Assembly (NCBI GenBank): GCA_963829085.1
Contig: CAWHHJ010000028.1
Location: forward strand, 74,589 to 138,588
Source of the DNA: PALSA-1004 sp963829085
Lineage (GTDB): Bacteria; Pseudomonadota; Gammaproteobacteria; Burkholderiales; SG8-41
Reading direction: 5' to 3'
Length of the DNA stretch: 64,000 nt
The notes beneath the pieces were generated by a model. That model was given only the letters and a program-made list of their open reading frames with translations. It ran no database searches and was not told the origin of the DNA. Shown here piece after piece: positions 36,575 to 45,386 of this stretch. Every line of letters starts with the position of its first letter. Within the stretch, counting starts at the first letter, position 1. The translations under genes and the position numbers were made by a program.

Positions 36575-37627
36575 ATGCGCGAATACTCGATTGCAGCGAT
36601 TCCCGGCGATGGCATCGGCACGGAAGTTATCTCAGCCGGCCTCAAGGCACTTGATGTGCTCGCGGGGCGCGCCGGCGGCTTCAAGCTAAAGGTCGAACAT
36701 TTCCCGTGGAGCAGCGAGTATTACAAGAAACACGGTTACTACATCCCTGACGGCGGACTTGCAAAATTGCGGACCTTCGACGCCATTTTCTTTGGCGCGG
36801 TAGGCGCACCCGATGTGCCTGACCACGTGTCGCTGTGGGGATTGCGGCTGCCGATCTGCCAGGGCTTCGATCAATATGCAAACGTGCGGCCGGCACGCGT
36901 TCTTCCCGGCGTTACGAGTCCGCTCACAGGCGGCGAGCGCATCGATTGGGTAATCATTCGAGAAAATTCGGAAGGCGAATACTCAGGCAGCGGCGGACGC
37001 GTGCATCGCGGCCTGCCGGAGGAACTTGCAACGGAGACTTCCATCTTCACGCGCAACGGCGTGGAGCGCATCCATCGTTTCGCCTTCGAGCTGGCAAGTA
37101 AACGGCCGCGCAAACATCTGACGCTGGTGACCAAGTCCAACGCTCAGCGGCACGGCATGGTGATGTGGGACGAAATATTCTATGAAGTCGCCAAAGAGTT
37201 TCCCGGCGTTGAAACGCAGCGCGTCCTGGTCGACGCCGTCACTACGCAAATGGTCCTGAAGCCGTACATGCTCGACACCCTTGTTGCTACCAACCTGCAT
37301 GCGGATATTCTTTCGGATCTGGCCGCGGCGCTATCGGGAAGCCTCGGTATCGCACCGACAGCGAATTTGAATCCCGAGCGCAAATTTCCGTCGATGTTCG
37401 AGCCCATACACGGTTCCGCCTTCGATATTACCGGCCAGGGCATCGCAAATCCGATCGCAACGTTCTGGACCGCGTCGATGATGCTGGACCATCTCGGCGA
37501 AAAAGAAGCGTCCGCTCGTCTCATGCAAGCGATCGAGACTGTCACGGCCAAAAAGGTGCACACGCCGGATCTTGGCGGCGAAGCGACAACGGAGATCGTG
37601 ACATCGGCCGTATGCGACGCTATCTGA
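36575..37627 (+). CDS. ttuC: Tartrate dehydrogenase/isocitrate-isopropylmalate dehydrogenase family protein
   Basis: This 350-residue NAD-dependent beta-decarboxylating dehydrogenase has IPGDGIGTEV near the start, GAVGAPDVPDHVSLWGLRLP, the substrate RPAR-VLPGVTSPL region, IIRENSEGEYSG (about 125), LVTKSNAQRHGMVMWD and the metal DLAAALSGSLGIAPTANL. The 'WGLRL' and 'EGEYSG' forms are typical of tartrate dehydrogenase (TtuC), which also acts on malate and 3-isopropylmalate; the substrate remains to be shown. It is followed by an MFS gene. Confidence 0.87.
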   Translation: MREYSIAAIPGDGIGTEVISAGLKALDVLAGRAGGFKLKVEHFPWSSEYYKKHGYYIPDGGLAKLRTFDAIFFGAVGAPDVPDHVSLWGLRLPICQGFDQYANVRPARVLPGVTSPLTGGERIDWVIIRENSEGEYSGSGGRVHRGLPEELATETSIFTRNGVERIHRFAFELASKRPRKHLTLVTKSNAQRHGMVMWDEIFYEVAKEFPGVETQRVLVDAVTTQMVLKPYMLDTLVATNLHADILSDLAAALSGSLGIAPTANLNPERKFPSMFEPIHGSAFDITGQGIANPIATFWTASMMLDHLGEKEASARLMQAIETVTAKKVHTPDLGGEATTEIVTSAVCDAI

Positions 37628-37666
37628 GAAAGTCGTTGACCAAGCTGTGAACATGCTGAGCTGACA

Positions 37667-38872
37667 ATGTCCGGCAAGTCACGCCAGCTCGTTACCATAC
37701 TTGTCTGCTCGAGCATTATTCTCACGCTCGCGATGGGCATCCGGCATGGCCTGGGCCTCTTCCTGTTGCCGATGTCCACGGAATTCGGCTGGAACCGCGA
37801 AGCATTCTCGTTCGCGCTTGCACTGCAGAATCTGTTCTGGGGCATCACGCAGCCGTTCACCGGCATGATCGCCGATCGCTTCGGCGCGGCGCGCGCGTTG
37901 GTTGCGGGCTCGCTTTTCTACGCCGCGGGTCTGGCGCTCATGACGACGTCGGCGAGTCCGGTGCTGTTCAGTGTCAGCGCCGGTCTGCTGATCGGCGTTG
38001 CGCTATCCGGCTGTACCTTCAGCGTTGTCGCGGGCGTCATAGGGAGAAACTTCCCGGAGAGCAAACGTTCCCAGGCGCTGGGCATTTCAGCGGCAGCCGG
38101 TTCCTTCGGGCAGTTCGTGATGGTTCCTGTCGAGCAGGGACTCATCGACGGCATAGGGTGGAGCAATGCCTTGCTGCTGCTCGCCGCACTCGTATGCGTG
38201 ATCGCACCACTTTCTATCGGGCTTAAAGAGACGCCGGCGGCGAATACGCTGCGTGCGCAGACGGTGGCGCAGGCGCTGCGGGAAGCGTTTGCCTATCGCA
38301 GTTTCTGGCTGCTGACGGCAGGCTATTTCGTGTGCGGATTTCAGGTCGTCTTCATCGGCGTGCATCTGCCGTCATACTTACGGGACCACCAGCTTTCGTC
38401 CGGCGTGGCGGTGACCGCGCTCGCGCTCATCGGCCTGTTTAATATCTTTGGCACATACGTCGCAGGCCAGCTCGGCGCGCGCTTTACAAAGAAATATCTG
38501 CTCTCGGGCATTTATACACTGCGCAGCATCGTAATCGTGATCTTTCTCGTACTGCCTATCACGCCGGTTTCTGTTTACGTGTTCGCAGCTGCGATTGGAT
38601 TTCTGTGGCTTTCGACGGTGCCCCTGACCAGCGGGATTGTCGCGCACATCTTCGGCGTGCGTTATCTCTCCATGCTTTCGGGATTCGTGTTTTTCTCGCA
38701 TCAGATGGGCAGTTTCTGCGGTGTGTGGCTCGGCGGCTATCTGTACGACAAGACCGGCTCGTACAACGTCGTATGGCAGATCTCGATCGCCCTTGGCATA
38801 TTTGCAGCAATCATCAACTGGCCGATCAAAGAGCGCGCGATCGTACGCACAGCTGCGATACCCGCAGTGTGA
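37667..38872 (+). CDS. Major facilitator superfamily (MFS) transporter
   Basis: This 401-residue membrane protein has twelve hydrophobic segments. A loop motif (NLFWGITQPFTGMIADRFGA, about 62-81) matches the MFS motif-A region, and a second 'LSMLSGFVFFSHQMGSF' region shows the repeat. It lies 40 bases after the tartrate-dehydrogenase-type gene and is likely to import a related organic acid. It resembles the oxalate/formate-antiporter branch by general layout only. Its stop overlaps the next start. Confidence 0.88.
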   Translation: MSGKSRQLVTILVCSSIILTLAMGIRHGLGLFLLPMSTEFGWNREAFSFALALQNLFWGITQPFTGMIADRFGAARALVAGSLFYAAGLALMTTSASPVLFSVSAGLLIGVALSGCTFSVVAGVIGRNFPESKRSQALGISAAAGSFGQFVMVPVEQGLIDGIGWSNALLLLAALVCVIAPLSIGLKETPAANTLRAQTVAQALREAFAYRSFWLLTAGYFVCGFQVVFIGVHLPSYLRDHQLSSGVAVTALALIGLFNIFGTYVAGQLGARFTKKYLLSGIYTLRSIVIVIFLVLPITPVSVYVFAAAIGFLWLSTVPLTSGIVAHIFGVRYLSMLSGFVFFSHQMGSFCGVWLGGYLYDKTGSYNVVWQISIALGIFAAIINWPIKERAIVRTAAIPAV

Positions 38873-39888
38873 CGCGCCCGGTGGCGGGCATCGAGTCTGC
38901 AACCGGGATCGTGGCGCGTCTCGCGGTTGCTGCACTTGTGCTTGCCCTAACCAACGCGGCGCGCGCACAAACTGTTCCACTTTATTCCGGCGTCCAGGCG
39001 CGTTTTGCAACCGCCGACGAGGGACGCGAAATCCTTTCCGCCCGCGACGAATTCACAACGGCGCTGAGTCCGTACGACCGTTCGGCACGTACGGGCCGGC
39101 CCGGCATTGTCACGGAACAGGAATATCTCGATTTCGTCGGCCGTCAGGCAATCGATTGGACATCTTCAGAAACCGCGATCATGTCACGCGCACTGGCCAG
39201 CGTAAGTTCGCGCCTGCGCGCGCTGACGCTTCATATTCCGCCGCAAGTGCTGCTGGTGAAAACTACCGGCAACGAAGAAGCGCAGACGGCGTATACACGT
39301 TCATACGCAATCATTGTTCCGCAAAGATACCTCAGCGGTTCGGCTGACGATCTTGAAACGCTGCTAACGCACGAGCTTTTTCATGTGATATCGCGCAATG
39401 CGCCGGCGCGAAAAGCGGCGCTGTATGCGATCGTCGGCTTTCGGGACTGCGGGCCGCTCCAGTGGCCGCCGGAGCTCGAGCAGCGTCGGATTACGAACCC
39501 CGACGCTCCTGACACGCGCTACTGCATGAGACTGCAACACGAAGGCACAGAACTTATCATCTTCCCTGTGCTGTTTGCGCGAGAAGAGACTTTCAATCCG
39601 TCGCTGCAGGGCACGTATTTGAGCCGGATGCAGTTTCGGCTGCTGTCAGTAAAGCAGGTCGGCGACACGTGGCTGGCGCAGCGCATCGATGGAGAACCGG
39701 TGCTGTACGAACCGGCTAAGCTGCCCGCATACTCAAGAGCCACCGGACGCAATACGCGCTACACGATTCATCCGGAAGAAGTACTCGCGGACAATTTCAT
39801 CTATCTGGTGAACGGCGAGCGGGATCTGCCCACGCCGGCAATTTTCGACGAGCTTCGGCGGGAACTAGCGCGACCTGTCGACAAATAA
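38869..39888 (+). CDS. Exported HExxH metallopeptidase-like protein of unknown function
   Basis: This 339-residue protein begins at a GTG at 38869 that overlaps the MFS stop; a longer upstream frame lies inside the MFS gene. A signal peptide (LAVAALVLALTNAARAQ) follows a short basic start. LLTHELFHVISRNA (about 163) contains HExxH, the zinc site of gluzincins/minor metallopeptidases. The rest is not recognisable to me. Predicted periplasmic zinc peptidase, activity unproven. Confidence 0.72.
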   Translation: MTRPVAGIESATGIVARLAVAALVLALTNAARAQTVPLYSGVQARFATADEGREILSARDEFTTALSPYDRSARTGRPGIVTEQEYLDFVGRQAIDWTSSETAIMSRALASVSSRLRALTLHIPPQVLLVKTTGNEEAQTAYTRSYAIIVPQRYLSGSADDLETLLTHELFHVISRNAPARKAALYAIVGFRDCGPLQWPPELEQRRITNPDAPDTRYCMRLQHEGTELIIFPVLFAREETFNPSLQGTYLSRMQFRLLSVKQVGDTWLAQRIDGEPVLYEPAKLPAYSRATGRNTRYTIHPEEVLADNFIYLVNGERDLPTPAIFDELRRELARPVDK

Positions 39889-39933
39889 CCGGGTTGAGGT
39901 GCCCGCGGTGTGTCGTCTTCCTGGGTTTGCGCA

Positions 39934-40362
39934 TTACAACGCGGCAGCGAGCCCTTCGAGTATGCGAGCCCAACCCGCTTCAGTGCGGCGTGCGTACTCG
40001 GCATACACGCCCGCATGTGTAAGCGACAGTCTGCAGCCGAAATCTTCGGGCGCGGTTTCGATGGTCACGCGTGTTGCATCGCTCGAGAACTTTGGCACTG
40101 AGAAAGTAAAAACGAGGCGCCGTGGACGCTCTACTTCCAGATATTCACCTACGTGCTCGATATCATCGCCGTCGCGCCGCTCGGTGAAATTGAACTTGCC
40201 GCCGACGCGTGCGTCGATCTCTGCACGTACCATCTCGCCGGTTGGCGTCGCGAACAGAAATCTTGCCGCCTGTTTCGCATTCAGCCATGCGTCGAAAACG
40301 CGCTCGGCCGGAGCGCGGTAGGCCCGACTCACGCGAACGGTTGTTGTCGCCTGCGCATTCAT
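39934..40362 (-). CDS. SRPBCC-family protein (AHSA1/START-like)
   Basis: This 142-residue SRPBCC-fold protein has VSRAYRAPAERVFDAWLNAK near the start, ARFLFATPTGEMVRAEIDARVGGKF and the closing GWARILEGLAAAL, all typical of the AHSA1/Aha1-like group. These bind hydrophobic ligands or act as stress-related proteins of unknown substrate. It lies only 26 bases from the end of the Bug gene frame on the same strand; a functional link is not evident. Confidence 0.85.
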   Translation of the reverse strand: MNAQATTTVRVSRAYRAPAERVFDAWLNAKQAARFLFATPTGEMVRAEIDARVGGKFNFTERRDGDDIEHVGEYLEVERPRRLVFTFSVPKFSSDATRVTIETAPEDFGCRLSLTHAGVYAEYARRTEAGWARILEGLAAAL

Positions 40363-40388
40363 GACTTACTTGTCGCGCTCGATCCCGG

Positions 40389-41361
40389 TCAGTCCGGGGC
40401 CGCGCCGGAAATGCGCACGATCTCGCCCCACTTCTTGTTTTCGCTGAGGATAAACGCTTCGTACCTGCTTGGGTCCGATCGGCATCGGCAATGCACCGAC
40501 CGTCGCAAAGCGCTCCTGTACATCCGGGCTGGTGACGACCCGCGCCATTTCCTTGGCAAGACGATCGACGATCGGTCGCGGGATGCCTGTCGGACCGGAC
40601 AAACCGTACCAGACACCGTCCTCGAGACCGGGATAGCCGGCCTCCCCAATCGTCGGCACATCAGGAAAGACGGCGAAGCGCTTCTGGCTCATCGCAGCAA
40701 GCGCGCGCAGGCGGCCTGATTTAATCTGGCCTATGAGGGACGGCAGACCATCCATCATCATGTGCACATGCCCGGCGACAAGGTCGACGACCGCCGGACC
40801 GCTCCCTTTATAAGGCACATGTGTCATCGATGCGCCGGTAACGATCTTGAACTGCTCGCCGAATAACTGCGGCGCGCTGCCATTGCCGGACGAACTGAAC
40901 AAGTACTTGCCGGGATTGGCCTTCGTCAGCGCAACGAAATCTTTGACCGTTTTGGCGGGCACGTCGGCGTTAATCGCCATCATTGCCGGCAGCAGCGAAA
41001 CACCCGAAATGTGCGTGAACCCTTTCATCGCGTCGTAGGGAAGCTTTTTGTAGAGCACCGGTGCAGCGCCATGCGTCGTGCTGGACGTAAGCATCAGCGT
41101 ATAGCCGTCGGGAGTCGCGTTGGTCACGTACTCCGATGCGATGATGCCGCCGGCGCCGGGCCGGCCTTCGATAACGACGTTTTGATGTACGAACTCCGCA
41201 AGCTTCGCGCCGACCACGCGACCGATGAAATCAGCAGCGCCGCCGGGCGGTACCGAGATCACCAGCCGCAATGGACGGTTTGGAAACGTATCCTGCGCCG
41301 ACGCGTTGACCATGACAATCAATGCGAGCAGGCCGATCACGGCGGTCAACAGTCGTTGCAT
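40389..41361 (-). CDS. Bug-family periplasmic solute-binding protein, frameshifted
   Basis: This is a Bug protein of about 323 residues. A signal peptide ends near ASAQ; hallmarks are FPNRPLRLVISVPPGGAADF, IEGRPGAGGIIA, TPDGYTLMLTS, MAINADVPAKTV (VHPS is replaced by INAD) and HVPYKGSGPAVVD. The frame is lost at 40464-40465 near the C-terminus; removing one base from the GTACC run restores KQYEAFILSENKKWGEIVRI and the correct stop at 40389. An orphan gene. Confidence 0.88.
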
Positions 41362-41524
41362 TTGCGTTTTCTCCTTCGATGCAGTGCCGGTTTTCGAGCA
41401 AGCGGTGTGCCCGGGCCTTCAACGCGAAGTTTAACGCACGTTCTCGCTGCAGGTCCGCGCATGGACACCCGCACCGACGCATGATAAAACCGGAGCGTCT
41501 GGTGATGGAAAGGCTTGATCAACG

Positions 41525-41947
41525 ATGAAAGACAATGCGATGGACTATTGCGACTGGGTGGCGGGTCAGCTCGGCAAAGCGCCGGTAGTTATCGATTGGA
41601 ACAACATTCCGAAAGAGACGGTAGCGGATCCGATGGTGTCTACACACACCGGAACGGTGCGCCAGACGTGGGTCGGCGACAAAGTAGTGCTTACGCGGGT
41701 CGTCGTGCTGCCCAACTCGCGCGGCAAACCGCATTCACATGAGGCTGAACAGGTTTCCATGATTCTCCGCGGTGGTGTGCGCGTGTCGATGCACGGCAAT
41801 GAGCAGGTTGCAAAGGCCGGATCGATCGTGCACATACCCGGCAACGCGGTGCACATGTTCGAGATACTCGACGAGGAGACGGAAATCCTTGACGTCTACA
41901 CGTTCAGCAAGAGCGCAGAAGAGTTGCGCAAGCACTATCCCGCTTGA
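41525..41947 (+). CDS. Cupin-domain protein
   Basis: This 140-residue single-cupin protein carries the metal motif GKPHSHEAEQVSMILRG (residues about 66-82) and a second motif PGNAVHMFEILDEE near 104. Cupins of this size bind a metal and serve many small dioxygenase, isomerase or storage roles. It ends one base before the convergent stop of the small amidase-associated gene. Confidence 0.85.
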   Translation: MKDNAMDYCDWVAGQLGKAPVVIDWNNIPKETVADPMVSTHTGTVRQTWVGDKVVLTRVVVLPNSRGKPHSHEAEQVSMILRGGVRVSMHGNEQVAKAGSIVHIPGNAVHMFEILDEETEILDVYTFSKSAEELRKHYPA

Positions 41948-41948
41948 G

Positions 41949-42209
41949 CTATATCTTTTTTTCGAGCGCGAGAATGCGTTCGATGGGAATCACATGGTGT
42001 GCCGGTTCGTCGAAGCGCAGCCGCGCGCGCGGAAGACGGCGCACCATTGCCTCGAATGCCGGATATGACTGAATCAGCTCGTCCATGATCGATTCGGGCA
42101 AGTCGAGTCCTGCCAATCGCGCCATGCGTCGTATTTCGTCCGGCGAAGACGGCGGCAGCGTTTTCAGCGTCTCAACACCTGCAGCCTCGTCTATAAACGA
42201 TCGCGTCAT
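41949..42209 (-). CDS. Small protein paired with an amidase, GatC/AtzG-like by context
   Basis: This 86-residue soluble protein has ARLAGLDLPESIMDELIQSY in the middle. Its start overlaps the amidase stop by 4 bases. Small GatC- or AtzG-like partners bind and stabilise amidase-signature enzymes, and the 'MARLAGL' helix resembles them. I infer this from size, position and pattern; the homology is not proven. Confidence 0.55.
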   Translation of the reverse strand: MTRSFIDEAAGVETLKTLPPSSPDEIRRMARLAGLDLPESIMDELIQSYPAFEAMVRRLPRARLRFDEPAHHVIPIERILALEKKI

Positions 42210-43654
42210 TGCGTCATTCCTTCCGTAGGGTGCATGGTGTGCCAGTCGGTCATCTGTTGATAGGCGTGTCCGACCCGCAGCAGCAGCGGTTCTTCAAAAT
42301 GCGCGGCCGCAAGCTGCAGACTGAGCGGTAACCCTTGGCGGCTCATGCCGCACGGTATATTCATTGCCGGACCACCGCCGATGTTGAACGGCGTCGTGAT
42401 ATTCGGCGGACGCAGGAAAGTCTCGAGCTTATCCGGACGAGCGGGATCGGCGGGTGTCATCCAACCGGCGGTAGCCAGAACATCGTAGTGCGCGAATGCG
42501 CGGCTCAGCTCACGCGATAAGGACAAGCGCTGGCGCAGCGCCTGGAAGTAATCTTCGGCACGGATGAGCGCGCCGGACATGACCTTATTGCGAAACATGA
42601 GGCCGAAGTCTTGCGGACGTGTGCGAAACTCATGCTCGTAAGCGCTGAACATTTCGGTGATAGAGATCGTTGTCTTGCAGTCTTGATACACGAGCAGATC
42701 CGACAATTTGATCTCTTCGACGATCGCCCCTGCTTCCGCCAGCACAGCCACCGCCTTCGCGACGGCCGGTGCGACATCGCCATGACAACGCTTATCACCG
42801 TCGTACCAGTGGCGAACCCAGCCAATGCGAATTCCGCGCACCCCCAAAGACAGATCACGCATGTAATCGACCGCGGGCGAATTGACACTGCTGACATCTT
42901 CGTCGTCATATGCGGCAATGGCGCCCAAGACGATGGCCGCGTCTTCGACTGTGCGTGTCATCGGCCCGCACGTATCGAATGTGAATGTATTCGGCAGCAC
43001 CCCGCGCCTGCTAACCAGACCATACGTCGGTTTGAGTCCCACGATTCCGCAGTTGGCCGCGGGCATACGTATAGAGCCGCCGGTGTCGGTGCCGATTGCC
43101 GCCGGCAGCAGACCTGCAGCCACTGCCGCACCCGGACCGCTGCTTGTTGCGCCCGGTAAATAACCGGCTTTCCACGGATTCATTGCAGGGGGCCACGGCA
43201 GGTCCCACGAAGGTCCGCCGTGGGCAAATTCGTAGGTCGTCAGCTTGCCCATGAGGGCGCCGCCCGCGTGCTTCATCCGAACCTCGACTTGGGCATCATG
43301 CTGCGGAATATTTTCCTGCAGAATCTTTGATTGGCCGGTCGTCAGGATTCCAGCGGTCTCGATCACATCCTTGAGCCGGTACGGAATACCGCACAGTGGG
43401 GCGGCGGCATCGCCTTCCGTGAATCTCCGTTCGGCATCGCGCGCGCGTTCCAGCGCCACGTCAGGCGTCAGCGTCACGAAGCAATGCAGGCTGCTTTCGT
43501 AGCTCGACGCCCGGTCAAGCAGATCTTTCACTACCTCGACCGGCGACGCAGCCCGCTTGCGATAAAGCGCGAGCAATTCCGACACCGTCGCGTACTCCGG
43601 AGCGCTCAGGGAACCGGCTCTAGCGCCGCCGTGCGCTGAGCGCACGTCATTCAC
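42206..43654 (-). CDS. Amidase, amidase-signature (AS) family
   Basis: This 482-residue AS-family enzyme has the Ser-cisSer-Lys triad: Lys in MGKLTTYEFAHGG (about 136), the Ser pair in GATSSGPGAAVAAG (about 170) and the final nucleophile Ser in TDTGGSIRMPAANCG (about 193). GIVGLKPTYGLVSRRG follows. Such enzymes hydrolyse amides or carbamoyl groups (allophanate, urea derivatives, aryl amides) or form GatA. Its neighbours do not suggest tRNA charging. The SnoaL-like gene upstream overlaps by 4 bases, and the small partner gene downstream by 4. Confidence 0.92.
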   Translation of the reverse strand: MNDVRSAHGGARAGSLSAPEYATVSELLALYRKRAASPVEVVKDLLDRASSYESSLHCFVTLTPDVALERARDAERRFTEGDAAAPLCGIPYRLKDVIETAGILTTGQSKILQENIPQHDAQVEVRMKHAGGALMGKLTTYEFAHGGPSWDLPWPPAMNPWKAGYLPGATSSGPGAAVAAGLLPAAIGTDTGGSIRMPAANCGIVGLKPTYGLVSRRGVLPNTFTFDTCGPMTRTVEDAAIVLGAIAAYDDEDVSSVNSPAVDYMRDLSLGVRGIRIGWVRHWYDGDKRCHGDVAPAVAKAVAVLAEAGAIVEEIKLSDLLVYQDCKTTISITEMFSAYEHEFRTRPQDFGLMFRNKVMSGALIRAEDYFQALRQRLSLSRELSRAFAHYDVLATAGWMTPADPARPDKLETFLRPPNITTPFNIGGGPAMNIPCGMSRQGLPLSLQLAAAHFEEPLLLRVGHAYQQMTDWHTMHPTEGMTQ

Positions 43655-44067
43655 TGCTTTACTCCGTCAAACACCAGCCGGCGATACGCAAATTTCCATT
43701 CGCCGTTGACGCGTTTGATGGTGTCCGTGTAGACGCCGGCATGCGTCATGTGGGGAAGCGTACCCGGATCTCCGTTATAACCGAACAGATAGCATCTCCC
43801 CTGTATGGTTGTCGGATCGATCTGCTCAAGATGAATGCTGCCGTTCCAATGCCGGCGGTATAGATGCGTTCTCGTACCTGCGTCCTTCTTCTTGTATTCA
43901 ATCAACGCAGCGCGGCCGATCACATCATACGTGCCGTGCTGCTCCCCATCTTCGGTAAAACAGCTTGCATACCATTCAGCGTCACCCGAATCGCTCGACA
44001 GGTTATACGCCGAATACAAGTTCAGGATTTCCACATAATCGGCTGGCGCTATTGCGAATTTCTTCAT
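43651..44067 (-). CDS. SnoaL/NTF2-like protein (nuclear transport factor 2 family)
   Basis: This 138-residue protein has the SnoaL-like fold signature: YVEILNLYSAYNLSSDSGDA, EWYASCFTEDGEQHG near residue 32 and a closing GEWKFAYRRLVFDG. The family binds small substrates in many pathways. Its stop overlaps the amidase start by 4 bases, so they are co-expressed, perhaps in one degradation pathway. Confidence 0.8.
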   Translation of the reverse strand: MKKFAIAPADYVEILNLYSAYNLSSDSGDAEWYASCFTEDGEQHGTYDVIGRAALIEYKKKDAGTRTHLYRRHWNGSIHLEQIDPTTIQGRCYLFGYNGDPGTLPHMTHAGVYTDTIKRVNGEWKFAYRRLVFDGVKQ

Positions 44068-44155
44068 TTCTTCTCCATCATTTTCCCGACGTTTGACTAA
44101 AGCGGATTCTACGTCACACGTGACGCGCCTCCAGGGACAGCAGCGGGGCCGACGG

Positions 44156-44761
44156 CTACTTGCGATGCGGCGCGACGCCGACTGCTACATCGATCCAGAA
44201 TCGCCAGGGCCTCGCAGCGTAGTACGGTCCTGCGTAGTCGATGCCGACACGCGGGCCCCTGCGGATATCCTTGACGCGCACTTGCACCCCGCGGTCTTCG
44301 ACCCAAATACGCGCCGAGTCGGCCACGTTATCGCCACTCAATGCTGCGTCGATATGCAAATATTGACCGACGCGGCCAGGCCCTATGACGGCTTTATGCT
44401 TTCGTGCCTCAATACCGACTACGCCCCGAACGAGTGCCCCCTCCGGCTTCCCATGCCCCGCGGTGCTGAAGTTGAGCAGCCAGTGCAGACCGTAGACAAG
44501 ATATGCGTACACTGTCCCGCCGTCGCCGTAAAGCGGCTCCACCCTGCGCGTGCGGCGCCCGGCATGCGTATGGGCCGCGCGATCCAGCGGTCCCTTATAG
44601 GCTTCGACTTCGTTAATCATTGCCGCAATCCGGGTGCTGCCCGTGTCGCGCACGATGAACTTCCCTAACAAATCGCGCGCAACCAGGAGCGTCGGCCGGT
44701 TGAAATAATCGCGACGCAGCCGGTGCCCGTGTGCGGCCGCCGACATTTCCAGCGGATGCAA
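44156..44761 (-). CDS. 3-methyladenine DNA glycosylase (MPG/AAG family)
   Basis: This 201-residue base-excision enzyme removes alkylated purines. It has DLLGKFIV, INEVEAYKGPLDRAAHT with the catalytic Glu (about 52), the DNA-intercalating YGDGGTVYAYLVYGLHWLLN and GPGRVGQYLHIDAALSGDN. The start may be the ATG at 44761 or an internal one at 44746. It stands alone between the SnoaL gene and a small lipoprotein gene of opposite strand. Confidence 0.9.
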   Translation of the reverse strand: MHPLEMSAAAHGHRLRRDYFNRPTLLVARDLLGKFIVRDTGSTRIAAMINEVEAYKGPLDRAAHTHAGRRTRRVEPLYGDGGTVYAYLVYGLHWLLNFSTAGHGKPEGALVRGVVGIEARKHKAVIGPGRVGQYLHIDAALSGDNVADSARIWVEDRGVQVRVKDIRRGPRVGIDYAGPYYAARPWRFWIDVAVGVAPHRK

Positions 44762-44830
44762 AACTGCGCGGACGATGTTCAGTCTCGTTTCAGTCGAAGC
44801 AGCAAGTCAACACTCGCGTGACAAAAAACA

Positions 44831-45049
44831 TCAGCGATGTTGACGGGCCGCCTGAACTTGCGCGGCGTCAGCGTGTTGTACATGTATCCAAACCAGGTAA
44901 TCATCGGGTGCAGCGGCATTCGCCGGTTTCTTGTAGAGTGCGATCAGTTTGGCCACGGGCAGCCTCGCGTCAATGAACAGTCGCGCGCAAATCTGCGCTC
45001 GGTCATGTGATCCCATAAAGAATATATCTGCGCCTGTCAGGTCTCGCAT
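44831..45049 (-). CDS. Possible small hypothetical protein
   Basis: A 72-residue open frame with plausible composition (RLPVAKLIALYKK, DDYLVWIHVQHAD) fills the gap between the DNA glycosylase and the lipoprotein. There is no strong ribosome-binding site and no family recognised. It may be spurious. Confidence 0.3.
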   Translation of the reverse strand: MRDLTGADIFFMGSHDRAQICARLFIDARLPVAKLIALYKKPANAAAPDDYLVWIHVQHADAAQVQAARQHR

Positions 45050-45071
45050 GACGATTACGAAAGAGAAATCG

Positions 45072-45386
45072 ATGATATCAAAGCTCGCAGTGCTCGCTCT
45101 GATTGCGGCAACTGTAAGTTTGCAGGCATGCTATACGAGGCAATACGGACGTCAGCTACCGTTATCCGATGCGGCGAAGAATGTCATGGGCTGCGAAGAC
45201 ATCGAATACGAGATGGCGCGCATACGCAAATTCAAAGACAGCGTGAACAATGACGGGGTCGACGTGTCCGCGGTCCTTACTGACCTCGGCGTGGGCAATG
45301 CCGTGGAAAAACAAGCCGCGCTGGATAGCGCCGACCGGCGACTTGAACAACTGGCGCAACTAAAGAAGACCAAGAACTGCGCTTAG
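45072..45386 (+). CDS. Small lipoprotein of unknown function
   Basis: This 104-residue protein starts MISKLAVLALIAATVSLQAC, a clear lipobox with Cys at 20. The mature part contains NVMGCEDIEYEMARIRKFKD and a helical, charged C-terminus ending KTKNCA. The ATG at 45072 is preferred to upstream in-frame starts because it gives the signal. It stops next to the convergent alanine-racemase-like gene. Function unknown. Confidence 0.75.
   Translation: MISKLAVLALIAATVSLQACYTRQYGRQLPLSDAAKNVMGCEDIEYEMARIRKFKDSVNNDGVDVSAVLTDLGVGNAVEKQAALDSADRRLEQLAQLKKTKNCA

Noticed and set aside
38605..38868. Extension of the HELFH protein into the MFS gene
   Set aside because: Reads out of frame through the MFS coding sequence and has no signal peptide at that end.
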